A DNA stretch of 33,456 nt from Gammaproteobacteria bacterium. Lineage in GTDB: Bacteria > Pseudomonadota > Gammaproteobacteria > QZLD01. The position numbers were made by a program, and so were the translations under genes. The notes below the pieces were generated by a model that did not search any database, was not told the origin of the DNA, and saw only the letters and a list, made by a program, of their open reading frames with translations. Shown one piece after another: positions 24,291 to 33,397 of this stretch. The stretch spans positions 1 through 33,456 of the forward strand of contig QZLE01000084.1 in the NCBI GenBank assembly GCA_004796365.1, in the 5' to 3' direction. Positions within the stretch are counted from its first letter, which is position 1, and the number at the start of each line of letters is the position of its first letter.

Positions 24291-27200
24291 ATGAACCTGA
24301 ACATTAAAACCAAGATTATCTTAAACGTAACGCTGGTTATTATTTGCTCCATATTGCTATTTACCGCAATTGTGTCTGTGATGCTTTGGGAGCAAACCGA
24401 AAGAAAGGCTCACACTCGAATTCTATCTGCAGCAAACATTGTCGCAGAACGCCTTGAAAATAAAAACAAAAGCCTAAAAGACACCTCTTCAAAAATTGCA
24501 TCAACCTCAGAACTGGCTAACCTGGCAAACTTTATTCAGGAAACCAAAAATATAAAAGAGATGGAGGGAATGTTAAAAAATGAACGCAAATCACTTGCAT
24601 TATCTTTGTATTCTATCGCTATAACAACCGGAATTCCGCAGCTTACAATATACGGAACCGACCAAAAGTGGATTTGCCATGTTGAAATTTCCAAAAATAC
24701 CGCAAAACTATCTATACCAGACGATAGAAACCGGGAAAAATATCTGCAAGCAGAAACAATAAAAGGGAAAACACCATCAGATGCTCAGTGGAAACAGATA
24801 AGGATTGCTCCAATACCAACCTATATTCAATCAGAATATCCACACATGCCACAATCAAGCATTATTGAAAGTAAAAATGGCTTATGGATTACTGCCCAGG
24901 CCCCGCTTCTAATCAGCACTATTGATATAAGCACACTTAATGAGCATAAAAGACAAGTTGGAGCCTTACATCTTAGAACCCCATTTGGTAATAGTTTTAC
25001 CAATGACATATACAAGCTGACAAACCTAAAAGTCAACCTCTACCTGCATAACAAATATGTTGCTGGCAATATCCCTGCACAAAATGAAATTTCACCCCAA
25101 ATTTCTACTGGAAGAACAGTAAACACCTTTAACACGCTACTAAGCGAAAGAACAAATTTCGACGTTGCAAATATTTATGATCAATCATATTTCAGAGGAG
25201 TAATTCCACTAGCATCTAGTGGCACAGTACTTGGGCACTTTGCAATATTCCTTTCTCAACAAGAAACCCAAACTGATCTTAACCACATAGTAAAAACGCT
25301 GCTCCTTGCAGCCCTTTTGGTTATTCTGCTTTCGGTAATTGCATCCCTGATTACTGCAAAAAGTATTGTTAAACCAATTATGGATCTAATAATGATAATG
25401 CGTCAGGTAGAAGAAAAAGGGGACTTTTCTATAAGAGCTAAAAGTGACGGCATAAGTGAAATTGCTTTGGCTGGCAGGGCCTTTAATAGCCTTATTGAAG
25501 AATTACAAAATGAAACAACCAGCAGAAAATATGCAGAAAACAAACTGGCTGATAACAGCATTGCCATTGAAGATCAAATCGCATCACGTACCAACGAACT
25601 TGAGAGAAAGACCCATGAATTAGCCCGATCTAATAAAAACATATCAAGCTTTCTGTTAACCATGAGCCATGAAATTCGGTCTCCCATGAATGGAACTATA
25701 GGGATGCTGAAACTGTTAACCGAAACAGAACTTTCCGACGAACAACGCGAGCTGATAGAAATTGCCGATAAATCTAATAATGCTATGGCTAATATTGTTG
25801 CCGACGTTTTAGAACTATCACAGGTTGCAAGTGGCAAAATAGCAGTTGAAAACATTCCGTTTGATATCAGGGTGCTGGTTGAAGATATTATTGAGATATT
25901 GGAAGATAAGGCTCAAATGAAGATGCTAGATCTTTCTTATCTGATAAATGCACAGGTTCCTCAAAAGGTAAGCGGAGATCCTACAAAGCTTCGCCAAATA
26001 CTAAACCACCTTATCAGCAATACCATCAAATTCACTGAGCGTGGCAAGATATTAATCCACGTAACAGCTGATTCAAAAACCATTAATAAAGATGAAAACT
26101 CTCATTTTGATATAAGATTTGAGATCTATGATTCAGGCATAAAACCTGAACAAGCTCGCAAGCAGGTTTTTAATTCAATCGACCTGGCAACAGGGGATAA
26201 TAAACTCAACCCAGAAGAAACCGGGCTGGGAATTTCCATATGCAACCAACTTGTCAACAAGCTTGGAGGAAACTTTGAGATCAAAAAGGATATGGAGAGC
26301 GGTAGCTGCTTTGTTATCACCATACCTTTTAGCAATTTCACCCTTGAAGAAGAGATAATTGAAAAAACTGCCTATTTAGTTGGTAAAAAAGTTCTTCTAG
26401 TTGATAGCATACCTGCAAACAGCTTAGTGATCCAACAACACCTAATGCAGTGGGAAATTGAATTTCAAGCTACCTCAAGCGAATCTGAAGCTAAAAACCT
26501 TCTACTTGAAGCATATAAATCCAAAATTCCATTTGATCTAATTTTGATTGACGTACAAAGCCCGCAAATTCAAGGTGTCAAACTATCAAGTTGGATATCA
26601 TCCAATCAAAATCAAGCAAAAACTAAGCAGGTTTTGATTACGCTGCAAGGAGTTAAGGGTGATGCAAATATCGTCAGCAACGCAGGCATCAGTGGTTACC
26701 TAAGCACCCCAATCAAAGCTCAGCAATTACACCAATGCCTTTCGATGGTATTTGGCATCAAGCCAAACAACTATAAGCCACTAATAACCAAACATTCTAT
26801 CAAAGAATCCAATAGAGCTAACTCAATTCATGTTTTACTTATAGATAACGACCTTAATCAGCTTAAGTCATTATCTAATGCATTAAAGGCATATAACATC
26901 AATTCGGATATATGCACCAATAGCGAGATAGTCTCAAAGGTCATCTCATCAAATAAATATTCGATGATCTTTGCAAAGGCCAACATGCCTGTATTAAATG
27001 CTAAGGAGATAGCGCAAATTATTAATAGAGTCGAGAAAACAAAGATTCCTATTTACGCAATTGATAGCAATACCGGCAAAAGAGGAGAGATGCAAAGCAA
27101 TGGGCTGACAGGCGTCATTAACACTCCATTTGAGCATGCACAAATAAAACAAATAATTGAAAAACATTTCGACTTTAAAAAGCTTATACAAGAGGCTGAG

Positions 27201-27593
27201 CTTAACACTCAGCGCAAGCAGATAGTTCTTCGAAGCAACAACCAAGCCATCGATATCACCACAATTTTATCTCTAAGATCTTTAATACCAAAAGAAGAGT
27301 TAGAGAGTTTCATTACCGGCTTTTTCGATTCATGTAAAAAGCAAATTAAAAAATTAGAGCTTGCCTACGCTGCCAATGATGATAACCAGCTGATTTTTGT
27401 CACACATACTCTTAAACGCAGCTGCGCTAATATGGGAGCTATTCGAATCTCTGGCCTATGTCATTTACTAGAACACCATTTTGGAAATAATGGCTTTGAT
27501 CATGCTATTCCTAAAATGATATCCAATATTGAAGACGAAATTCATAACTTAATGAAGACTTTACCGAAAGAAATTGGAGCTTTTCCAAGCTAA
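24291..27593 (+). CDS. Hybrid sensor histidine kinase with two diverged receivers and Hpt
   Basis: Inner-membrane phosphorelay kinase of 1100 residues. It has TM1 (about 9-31), a periplasmic Cache-like sensor (about 33-330), TM2 (about 335-355), HAMP (about 355-407) and a coiled coil. HisKA follows with the H-box His at about 460 (MSHEIRSP), then HATPase (N-box NHLISNTIKF, degenerate G1 DSGIKPE, G2 ETGLGIS). Receiver 1 (about 697-812) keeps its Asp (about 754, ILIDVQSP) but has Thr for the conserved Lys. Receiver 2 (about 845-962) has Lys where the acceptor Asp should be (IFAKANMP) and again Thr for Lys. The Hpt domain has His at about 1039 (THTLKRS). It is paired with the upstream binding protein, and barA follows. 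No cognate regulator is adjacent. Confidence 0.9.
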   Translation: MNLNIKTKIILNVTLVIICSILLFTAIVSVMLWEQTERKAHTRILSAANIVAERLENKNKSLKDTSSKIASTSELANLANFIQETKNIKEMEGMLKNERKSLALSLYSIAITTGIPQLTIYGTDQKWICHVEISKNTAKLSIPDDRNREKYLQAETIKGKTPSDAQWKQIRIAPIPTYIQSEYPHMPQSSIIESKNGLWITAQAPLLISTIDISTLNEHKRQVGALHLRTPFGNSFTNDIYKLTNLKVNLYLHNKYVAGNIPAQNEISPQISTGRTVNTFNTLLSERTNFDVANIYDQSYFRGVIPLASSGTVLGHFAIFLSQQETQTDLNHIVKTLLLAALLVILLSVIASLITAKSIVKPIMDLIMIMRQVEEKGDFSIRAKSDGISEIALAGRAFNSLIEELQNETTSRKYAENKLADNSIAIEDQIASRTNELERKTHELARSNKNISSFLLTMSHEIRSPMNGTIGMLKLLTETELSDEQRELIEIADKSNNAMANIVADVLELSQVASGKIAVENIPFDIRVLVEDIIEILEDKAQMKMLDLSYLINAQVPQKVSGDPTKLRQILNHLISNTIKFTERGKILIHVTADSKTINKDENSHFDIRFEIYDSGIKPEQARKQVFNSIDLATGDNKLNPEETGLGISICNQLVNKLGGNFEIKKDMESGSCFVITIPFSNFTLEEEIIEKTAYLVGKKVLLVDSIPANSLVIQQHLMQWEIEFQATSSESEAKNLLLEAYKSKIPFDLILIDVQSPQIQGVKLSSWISSNQNQAKTKQVLITLQGVKGDANIVSNAGISGYLSTPIKAQQLHQCLSMVFGIKPNNYKPLITKHSIKESNRANSIHVLLIDNDLNQLKSLSNALKAYNINSDICTNSEIVSKVISSNKYSMIFAKANMPVLNAKEIAQIINRVEKTKIPIYAIDSNTGKRGEMQSNGLTGVINTPFEHAQIKQIIEKHFDFKKLIQEAELNTQRKQIVLRSNNQAIDITTILSLRSLIPKEELESFITGFFDSCKKQIKKLELAYAANDDNQLIFVTHTLKRSCANMGAIRISGLCHLLEHHFGNNGFDHAIPKMISNIEDEIHNLMKTLPKEIGAFPS

Positions 27594-27853
27594 AGTATTT
27601 GTTTTCCAGTCCCCGATATCACTAACAAATAATAACAGCAAAATTACTTCACATATTTTGGTAAACAATCAGCCTACCCCCTGGTATATTGGTACGTTTA
27701 AGACTAAAATTATCGGTAATTCTAGTATGCTAATAGCTAGATTCAGGAATACAGCAACTTTCCATTTTGGATAGACACAGTCAAGCAACGTCGAGCAAAA
27801 GTTAATAGCAATAAAGACAGCGCAGGCGCAAGTTACATGGAGTTTAACTAGAT
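27594..27853. other. Intergenic region upstream of barA
   Basis: About 260 bases, AT-rich, no convincing ORF and no clear terminator or promoter hexamers. It is long enough to carry an independent barA promoter, so barA need not be in the same transcript as the upstream kinase. Confidence 0.4.
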
Positions 27854-30628
27854 ATGATGTCACGCTGGGGAATCAGAGCCAAAGTATTATTAATGGCCTT
27901 AACCCCCCCTACCCTTATCGCTCTTTGCCTCGGCTTTTATTTAGTTCAAACTCAGATCACAGGTTTTGAAGACTCTCTGATCGCCCGCGGCAAAACCATA
28001 GCCAACCAATTGGCCCCTGCTAGCGAATACGGAGTACAAACCAGAAAATACGAGCTATTACAAGACCTTGCAGATGCGGCTCTTGGCGAGCTTGATGTGA
28101 AATCAGTAACCATTACCGACAACAAAGGGCGCTTACTGGCACAATCGCGCCGCCACCTTACCGAATCACTACCCCAGGCATTAATATCTAACCTGCTGAA
28201 ACTATTTATCCGCGATGATATTCCGCTGATTTTTGAAGCAGAAATCAAACAATCGAGCTTTTTAACCTCTAATAACAGGCGTCGCCCATCTCTTAGTAAC
28301 AACATCTCTTCATTAGGCAGGGTTACTGTTGAACTTTCATTGCGAGCTACCACATTAAAGCAATCCCAGGCACTACTTAACAGCGCACTTATAACCATAA
28401 TAACGGTTATAGTTTCAATTATCCTAGGGCTTTGGGCCAGCCGCACTGTTACTGCGCCAATAGTGAAGTTGAACAATGCGGTAGAAGAGTTGGAAAAAGG
28501 TAAGTTTAACACCAGGGTTGCAGAACACTCCGGAGGTGAGCTTGGAACACTGGAACGGGGTTTTAACTCTATGGCGGTTTCCTTGCAACAGGCGCATGAA
28601 GAACTCCAGGAGAAGGTAGATCAGGCAACCCAGGAACTTAGAGAAACACTTGAAGCGGTTGAGATCCAAAACGTTGAACTAGATATCGCTCGAAAGAAAG
28701 CACTTGAAGCAAGTAAGGTTAAGTCTGAATTCCTTGCGAATATGAGCCACGAGATCCGAACCCCGATTAACGGAATTCTTGGCTTCACCGACCTACTTTC
28801 TCATAGCCAGCTTGATGACGAGCAGCTCGATTACCTTAACACCATTAAGGAATCAGGAGCCAACCTTCTTGCCATTATCAATGATATTCTCGACTTCTCT
28901 AAAATTGAAGCAGGAAAACTGGTTATAGATAACGTTGCCTTTGATATGCGCGACTGCGTTGAAGAAGTATTCTCGCTACTTGCGCCATCTGCATACAACA
29001 AAAACCTAGAACTGGTGCATCTGATATACAGCGATGTACCGCTTAAGCTCCATGGCGACCCTATAAGAATCAGGCAAGTACTAACTAACCTGGTGCACAA
29101 TGCAATCAAATTTACCTCGACCGGGCGCGTAGTGGTACGCATTATGCTGGACGAAGACAAAGACGACGATTGCATGATCCGCATTACCGTTGCCGATACC
29201 GGAATTGGGCTGAATGAAGAAGAGCAGAAAAAACTATTCAATGCATTTGCTCAAGCAGATACCTCAACCACAAGACGCTTTGGAGGAGCTGGCCTTGGCC
29301 TGGTTATCTCAAAAAAACTTGTGGAACAGATGGGCGGCCAGATCGGCCTTGAAAGTGAAATTGATAAAGGCTCAACCTTCTGGTTTACCCTAAAGCTTAA
29401 TAAGCAGCGTTCAAATGAAGCCGCAGAGCAAAAGGCAATAGAAACGCCTCTTAAAGGGCGTAAAATTCTATTGCTTGATGAAATGCCTTTGTCTCGACTA
29501 GCTTTACGCCACATATTCGAATCATGGAATATCAGCGTAACCGAGGTAGATAACAAACACAGCTTTATTTCCCTGATTACCGCAGATAAAGGCTGGGACA
29601 TGGCTGTTGTGGGCCTATCGCGCACCGACCTAAATGGCCAGGCATTCCAGCTATTGATGGGCAAAGTTATCTCATACAAGGTACCGGTAGTAGCAATGGC
29701 CAACACCGTTGACCGCAACGAGCTGCGGCAATTATTCCTGCAAGGAGCATCTGCCTCACTTCCAAAAGCTACCAGAAGGCAAACTTTATACCGCGAATTC
29801 TGCCGTATTATTCAAGACCCGGAAGCAGCAATTAACCACATTGTCGCCAAAAAAGAAGAAGCGAAAAAAGAAAGCATTGCTGATACTACACATATCACAC
29901 CAGTTGATTCAACCCTGGACAAATTACACGTTCTGGTAGTAGACGATAACCGGATCAACAGAAAGCTAGCCTGCACACTGGTTCTGAAGCATAACGCATC
30001 TATCGCTGAGGCTGAGAATGGCCAGGAAGCTGTAAATAAAGCAACTAGCGAAAACTTCGATATTATTTTGATGGATATACACATGCCAATCATGAATGGA
30101 GAAGATGCATCCAAAAAGATCAGAGAAACGCTCCCAAAAGAAGCGCAGCCAACAATAGTTGCTCTAACCGCTAACGCCATGCCCGGCGAAAAAGAACATC
30201 TGCTTAATAGTGGTTATATAGACGAGTGTTTGATCAAACCGATAACTGAAGAACAGCTGCTAAGCATCCTTAACAAACGCATAGATCATAACAACCGCAA
30301 CCGCGAAAACTCAATCAAGATCGAAAAAGAGGCCATAGATAAAACAGATCACAGCAATAATGGACTAACTGAAGAGTTATTCACCATGCTAAAGGCAGAG
30401 CTTCCAACCCACCGCACTAAGATTTCATCGCATTATGAAGACAAAGACTTCCCTAATCTGCAAGACAGCGTACACAAACTGCATGGTGCAGCCAGTGTTT
30501 GTGGTGTGCCTGAACTTAAGCAGGCATGCCTTGAATTAGAAAATCTGCTTCGCGATGGAAATTTCGATAATATAGACCAGCCGTATCAACGCTTAATTCA
30601 TATTGTTGACCAAATCATGATTGAGTAA
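27854..30628 (+). CDS. barA: Hybrid sensor histidine kinase BarA/GacS
   Basis: Tripartite kinase that phosphorylates the response regulator UvrY/GacA, which in turn switches on CsrA-titrating sRNAs. 924 residues: TM1 (about 10-31), a periplasmic domain of about 145 residues, TM2 (about 175-196), HAMP, and a coiled coil. HisKA has His at about 299 (NMSHEIRTP); HATPase has NAIKF, ADTGIG and FGGAGLGL. A first receiver-like domain without an acceptor Asp (about 535-650) precedes a canonical receiver with Asp near 741 (ILMDIHMPIMNG) and an Hpt with His near 874 (VHKLHGAA). The N-terminus MSRWGIRAKVLLMALTP and the link to pdxJ/acpS support the call. ATG 27854 or 27857 may be used. Confidence 0.95.
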   Translation: MMSRWGIRAKVLLMALTPPTLIALCLGFYLVQTQITGFEDSLIARGKTIANQLAPASEYGVQTRKYELLQDLADAALGELDVKSVTITDNKGRLLAQSRRHLTESLPQALISNLLKLFIRDDIPLIFEAEIKQSSFLTSNNRRRPSLSNNISSLGRVTVELSLRATTLKQSQALLNSALITIITVIVSIILGLWASRTVTAPIVKLNNAVEELEKGKFNTRVAEHSGGELGTLERGFNSMAVSLQQAHEELQEKVDQATQELRETLEAVEIQNVELDIARKKALEASKVKSEFLANMSHEIRTPINGILGFTDLLSHSQLDDEQLDYLNTIKESGANLLAIINDILDFSKIEAGKLVIDNVAFDMRDCVEEVFSLLAPSAYNKNLELVHLIYSDVPLKLHGDPIRIRQVLTNLVHNAIKFTSTGRVVVRIMLDEDKDDDCMIRITVADTGIGLNEEEQKKLFNAFAQADTSTTRRFGGAGLGLVISKKLVEQMGGQIGLESEIDKGSTFWFTLKLNKQRSNEAAEQKAIETPLKGRKILLLDEMPLSRLALRHIFESWNISVTEVDNKHSFISLITADKGWDMAVVGLSRTDLNGQAFQLLMGKVISYKVPVVAMANTVDRNELRQLFLQGASASLPKATRRQTLYREFCRIIQDPEAAINHIVAKKEEAKKESIADTTHITPVDSTLDKLHVLVVDDNRINRKLACTLVLKHNASIAEAENGQEAVNKATSENFDIILMDIHMPIMNGEDASKKIRETLPKEAQPTIVALTANAMPGEKEHLLNSGYIDECLIKPITEEQLLSILNKRIDHNNRNRENSIKIEKEAIDKTDHSNNGLTEELFTMLKAELPTHRTKISSHYEDKDFPNLQDSVHKLHGAASVCGVPELKQACLELENLLRDGNFDNIDQPYQRLIHIVDQIMIE

Positions 30629-30683
30629 CGCCTGTAAACTATCTATTTAAATCGACTAATACCTGATAAACAAGGTAGAATCA

Positions 30684-30709
30684 GCTAAAACAAACTACTA
30701 TTTTTTAGC
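30684..30709 (+). terminator. Weak hairpin after barA
   Basis: GCTAAAA and TTTTAGC form a seven-base-pair stem with a 12-base loop in the barA-pdxJ gap. It is AT-rich with no clean T-tract after it, so termination is doubtful. Confidence 0.25.
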
Positions 30710-30730
30710 CGTTTAATACCCGGAGCCAGA

Positions 30731-31483
30731 ATGGATCTTATCAATGATATTCTTCTCGGTGTCAATATCGACCACATCGCCACGCTGCGCCAGGCACGCG
30801 GCACAATATATCCTGACCCAGTACAAGCCGCATTTATTGCTGAACAGGCTGGCGCTGACTTGATTACAGTTCACCTGCGCGAAGATCGCCGCCATATTCA
30901 AGACAGAGATATCGAGCTACTTTCGCAGACAATCCAGACCAGAATGAATCTGGAGATAGCGGTAACCGATGAGATGGTTGACATCGCAAAAAAATTCGCC
31001 CCTTCTGATTGCTGCCTGGTCCCGGAAAAACGGGAAGAGCTTACAACAGAAGGCGGACTTGATGTAAGAAATAACCTAAGCAGAATAAAAGATGCTACTA
31101 CAGTACTTCACGAAAGTAACATCGAGGTTTCGCTATTTATTGATCCTTCCAAGGATCAACTTGATGCAGCACTTGAAACCGGAGCACGTGTAGTTGAAAT
31201 CCACACCGGACACTATGCTGATGCCAATAAACCGGCAGAACAGAAAAAAGAACTGGCAGAGATAATCGCCGGGGTAGAGTATGCACATGATATTGGCCTG
31301 AAGGTTAATGCCGGGCACGGCCTGCACTATCATAATGTTGAACCAGTTGCAGCGCTTACACCAATAAGAGAACTAAACATTGGGCATGCAATTATCGCCC
31401 GAGCTGTAATAGCGGGACTTGACTCTGCCGTTAAAGAAATGAAGCAAATCATTCGTCACGCCCGAAAAGTTGGCAATTTATAG
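30731..31483 (+). CDS. pdxJ: Pyridoxine 5'-phosphate synthase
   Basis: Cytoplasmic TIM-barrel enzyme making pyridoxine 5'-phosphate from 3-amino-1-hydroxyacetone phosphate and deoxyxylulose phosphate. 250 residues with [16 protein letters not shown] near the N-terminus, [26 protein letters not shown] and [11 protein letters not shown], which hold the catalytic His and Glu residues of the family. GGAG lies five bases before the ATG. acpS starts 16 bases downstream, a widely conserved pair. PLP made by this route would serve enzymes such as AlaA. Confidence 0.97.
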   Translation: MDLINDILLGVNIDHIATLRQARGTIYPDPVQAAFIAEQAGADLITVHLREDRRHIQDRDIELLSQTIQTRMNLEIAVTDEMVDIAKKFAPSDCCLVPEKREELTTEGGLDVRNNLSRIKDATTVLHESNIEVSLFIDPSKDQLDAALETGARVVEIHTGHYADANKPAEQKKELAEIIAGVEYAHDIGLKVNAGHGLHYHNVEPVAALTPIRELNIGHAIIARAVIAGLDSAVKEMKQIIRHARKVGNL

Positions 31484-31499
31484 ACGCAAAGCTAACAAA

Positions 31500-31886
31500 A
31501 TGATTATCGGAATTGGAACAGACATAGTAGAAGTTGAGCGCATAGAAAGATCATTAGCGCGTAATCCACAAAGATTTGCCCAACGTATACTTTCTGAAAA
31601 TGAATACACAAAGTTCAAAGAAAGCAAATTCCCAGAACGTTTTCTAGCCAAAAGGTTTGCAGCGAAAGAGGCATTTGCCAAAGCCCTAGGAACCGGAATT
31701 GGTAATGGCCTGAACCTTTGCGATATTGAGCTTTCCAACTCAGAGCTTGGCAAACCTGTAATCAGCTATATTGGCAATAATGAAAAAATACTTGGCGCCC
31801 TTAAGCCAGAAACATCATCCCACATATCCATTTCGGATGAAAAGCATTATGCAATCGCATTTGTGGTTATCGAAAAATCGCCCTAA
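31500..31886 (+). CDS. acpS: Holo-[acyl-carrier-protein] synthase
   Basis: Transfers 4'-phosphopantetheine from CoA to a serine of apo-ACP. 128 residues, with the metal-binding N-terminal motif GIGTDIVEVERIERSL and the second motif FPERFLAKRFAAKEAFAKALGTGIG. The track begins at an upstream TTG that would add ten residues; the ATG at 31500 gives the family N-terminus MIIGIGTDIV and is chosen, although its Shine-Dalgarno is weak. It is translationally close to pdxJ and convergent with the integrase gene, 24 bases away. Confidence 0.95.
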   Translation: MIIGIGTDIVEVERIERSLARNPQRFAQRILSENEYTKFKESKFPERFLAKRFAAKEAFAKALGTGIGNGLNLCDIELSNSELGKPVISYIGNNEKILGALKPETSSHISISDEKHYAIAFVVIEKSP

Positions 31887-31910
31887 AAACCTATAAAACC
31901 AGTGGCAACA

Positions 31911-32930
31911 CTAGATATCTAACGGACTAAACACCCCCCTACCGCCACGATTCAGCACATGAGTATAAATTTGTGTAGTACTTAAATCCTTATGTCCAAG
32001 TAACTCCTGCACCGTCCTGATGTCGTAGCCATTTTCCATCAAATGGGTGGCAAAAGAATGACGCAGAGTATGCGGAGTCACCTTTTTATTTATTCCCGCC
32101 AAATCAGAAGCCTTTTTAACAGCACGTTGCAAGGTCTGCTCACAAGCATGATGCCTGCGCTCAAGTTTTGTACGCGGATCCGTTGAAAGTTTAAACGCAG
32201 GAAACACATACTGCCAACGCCATTCATATGCAGCATTCGGGTATTTTCTTTCCAAAGCAAAAGGCAAATAGACCCCAGAAACCTTGTTCTCCCTATCACT
32301 TAAATATAAACCCTCAACGTTTTCCAAATGATCCTTTAAGGCAGGAACAATAGACTGCGGTAACACAGTTACTCTGTCCTTCCCCCCTTTACCATTACGC
32401 ACCACAATCTCATTGCGCTCAAAATCCAGATCAAAAATCCGCAACCTTATCAGCTCCATAAGGCGCATACCACTTCCATAAAGCAAACGCGCCATCAACT
32501 TATTTGTTCCATGAATCTGTACAAATAACTTTTCAACTTCGGACTTGGTCAATACTACAGGCAGGCGAGAAGGTTTCTTCGCACGTGTAATCTTTTCTAA
32601 TTCTAGCTGCGGCAACTTAATATCCAAAACATCACGATATAAAAAAAGTAGCGCGCTCAAAGCTTGATTCTGGGTAGAAGCCGCAACTTTCCTATCAACA
32701 GCCAAATGAGTTAAATAAGTTTGAATTTCGAAAGTCCCCATATCAGACGGATGACGCTTTTCATGAAACAAAACAAAACGCCGAATCCAGTCAATGTAGG
32801 ACTCTTCAGTTCGAATAGAATAATGTTTAGCGCGAATAGCATACCGCACCTGATCTAATAAGCGAACCTTGCTAGACTGAAACGCCGCAAGGCCATTAAT
32901 AGAATTTAACCCCATAACAATAACACCCAT
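31911..32930 (-). CDS. intI: Integron integrase IntI
   Basis: Tyrosine recombinase that captures gene cassettes at attI/attC. 339 residues: an N-terminal SAM-like DNA-binding domain (about 24-105, with [26 protein letters not shown]) and a catalytic domain with Arg near 156 (GSGMRLMEL), His 287/Arg 290 (HTLRHSF), His 313 (LLGHKDL) and Tyr 322 (IYTHV). The diagnostic IntI insertion is present at about 222-262 ([32 protein letters not shown]...RRHH); XerC and XerD lack it. The frame is intact with all catalytic residues. MGVIVMG or the second ATG (MGLNSINGL) may be the start. It reads away from the expected attI and cassette array to its right. Confidence 0.95.
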   Translation of the reverse strand: MGVIVMGLNSINGLAAFQSSKVRLLDQVRYAIRAKHYSIRTEESYIDWIRRFVLFHEKRHPSDMGTFEIQTYLTHLAVDRKVAASTQNQALSALLFLYRDVLDIKLPQLELEKITRAKKPSRLPVVLTKSEVEKLFVQIHGTNKLMARLLYGSGMRLMELIRLRIFDLDFERNEIVVRNGKGGKDRVTVLPQSIVPALKDHLENVEGLYLSDRENKVSGVYLPFALERKYPNAAYEWRWQYVFPAFKLSTDPRTKLERRHHACEQTLQRAVKKASDLAGINKKVTPHTLRHSFATHLMENGYDIRTVQELLGHKDLSTTQIYTHVLNRGGRGVFSPLDI

Positions 32931-32943
32931 ATTATTTTAAATA

Positions 32944-32968
32944 AGTATAGCTGCCCAATAGCGAGCAG
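32944..32968 (-). promoter_or_regulatory. Candidate intI promoter with overlapping inverted repeat
   Basis: Minus-strand TATACT (32949-32944) lies 14 bases before the ATG. An 18-base imperfect palindrome (CTGCTC...GGGCAG, 32951-32968) fills the region between it and any -35. It resembles an operator in position, but its 12-base spacing does not fit the LexA box CTGT-N8-ACAG. Confidence 0.3.
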
Positions 32969-33179
32969 ATTTTGTTGATGCTCATTTTAAAGTGAAGCAA
33001 CAACAAAGAAGAAAATGTAACAATATTAAAATACGATTCTATTCATCCAAAATCGACACGTCAAACAGCAACACCAAGAAAAAAATACATCGAGCCAAAA
33101 TTAAACACTAAAATAGAATTTATGACGCCTAATACCATTTATATCGATTTAGACATCATTCAATACACCTAAATCTCAA

Positions 33180-33199
33180 ATTTAACTTTAAAGTTAAAT
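33180..33199. other. Candidate attI core: perfect 20-bp palindrome
   Basis: ATTTAAC-TTTAAA-GTTAAAT is a perfect palindrome. Its halves match the integrase core-site consensus RYYYAAC and GTTRRRY in the inverted arrangement of an attI simple site. It is about 250 bases from the intI start, a reasonable attI distance. AT-richness makes chance possible; a transcription-factor operator is the alternative. Confidence 0.4.
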
Positions 33200-33362
33200 A
33201 ATAATTCAAAAATTTACTGCGCAAATTGAAGCCAAAGAGCGGTTATTCTCACATCGGAAATGGCATTATTCACAAAAAATGGCTTGTTATTAACCTGTTT
33301 TGCAAGTAATTTAAGCAAAATGGGCCGTGAATATCTTAAGCACGGAAATAATAATTTTAGAT

Positions 33363-33397
33363 TTAGACGTCAATTTGAGGTCTAATAGTAGTTATGT
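33363..33397. other. Second attI/attC-like candidate
   Basis: TTAGACGTCAA-T-TTGAGGTCTAA (33363-33385) is an 11-base-pair inverted repeat with one mismatch. It is followed four bases after GTCTAAT by GTTATGT, which is close to but not exactly GTTRRRY. It could be the real attI, part of a first cassette, or unrelated. Confidence 0.3.

Noticed and set aside
27952-28512. 186-residue minus-strand ORF
   Set aside because: Antisense shadow of barA, which has full domain support on the plus strand.
29251-29718. 155-residue minus-strand ORF
   Set aside because: Antisense to the barA kinase/receiver region; no recognisable motifs.
31911-32930. XerC/XerD or phage integrase
   Set aside because: The IntI-specific insertion (ALERKYPN...[10 protein letters not shown]...RRHH) is present, which Xer proteins and phage integrases lack.
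32951-32968. LexA (SOS) box before intI
   Set aside because: Spacing between CTG and CAG is 12, not 10, and the flanking T/A of the consensus are missing.
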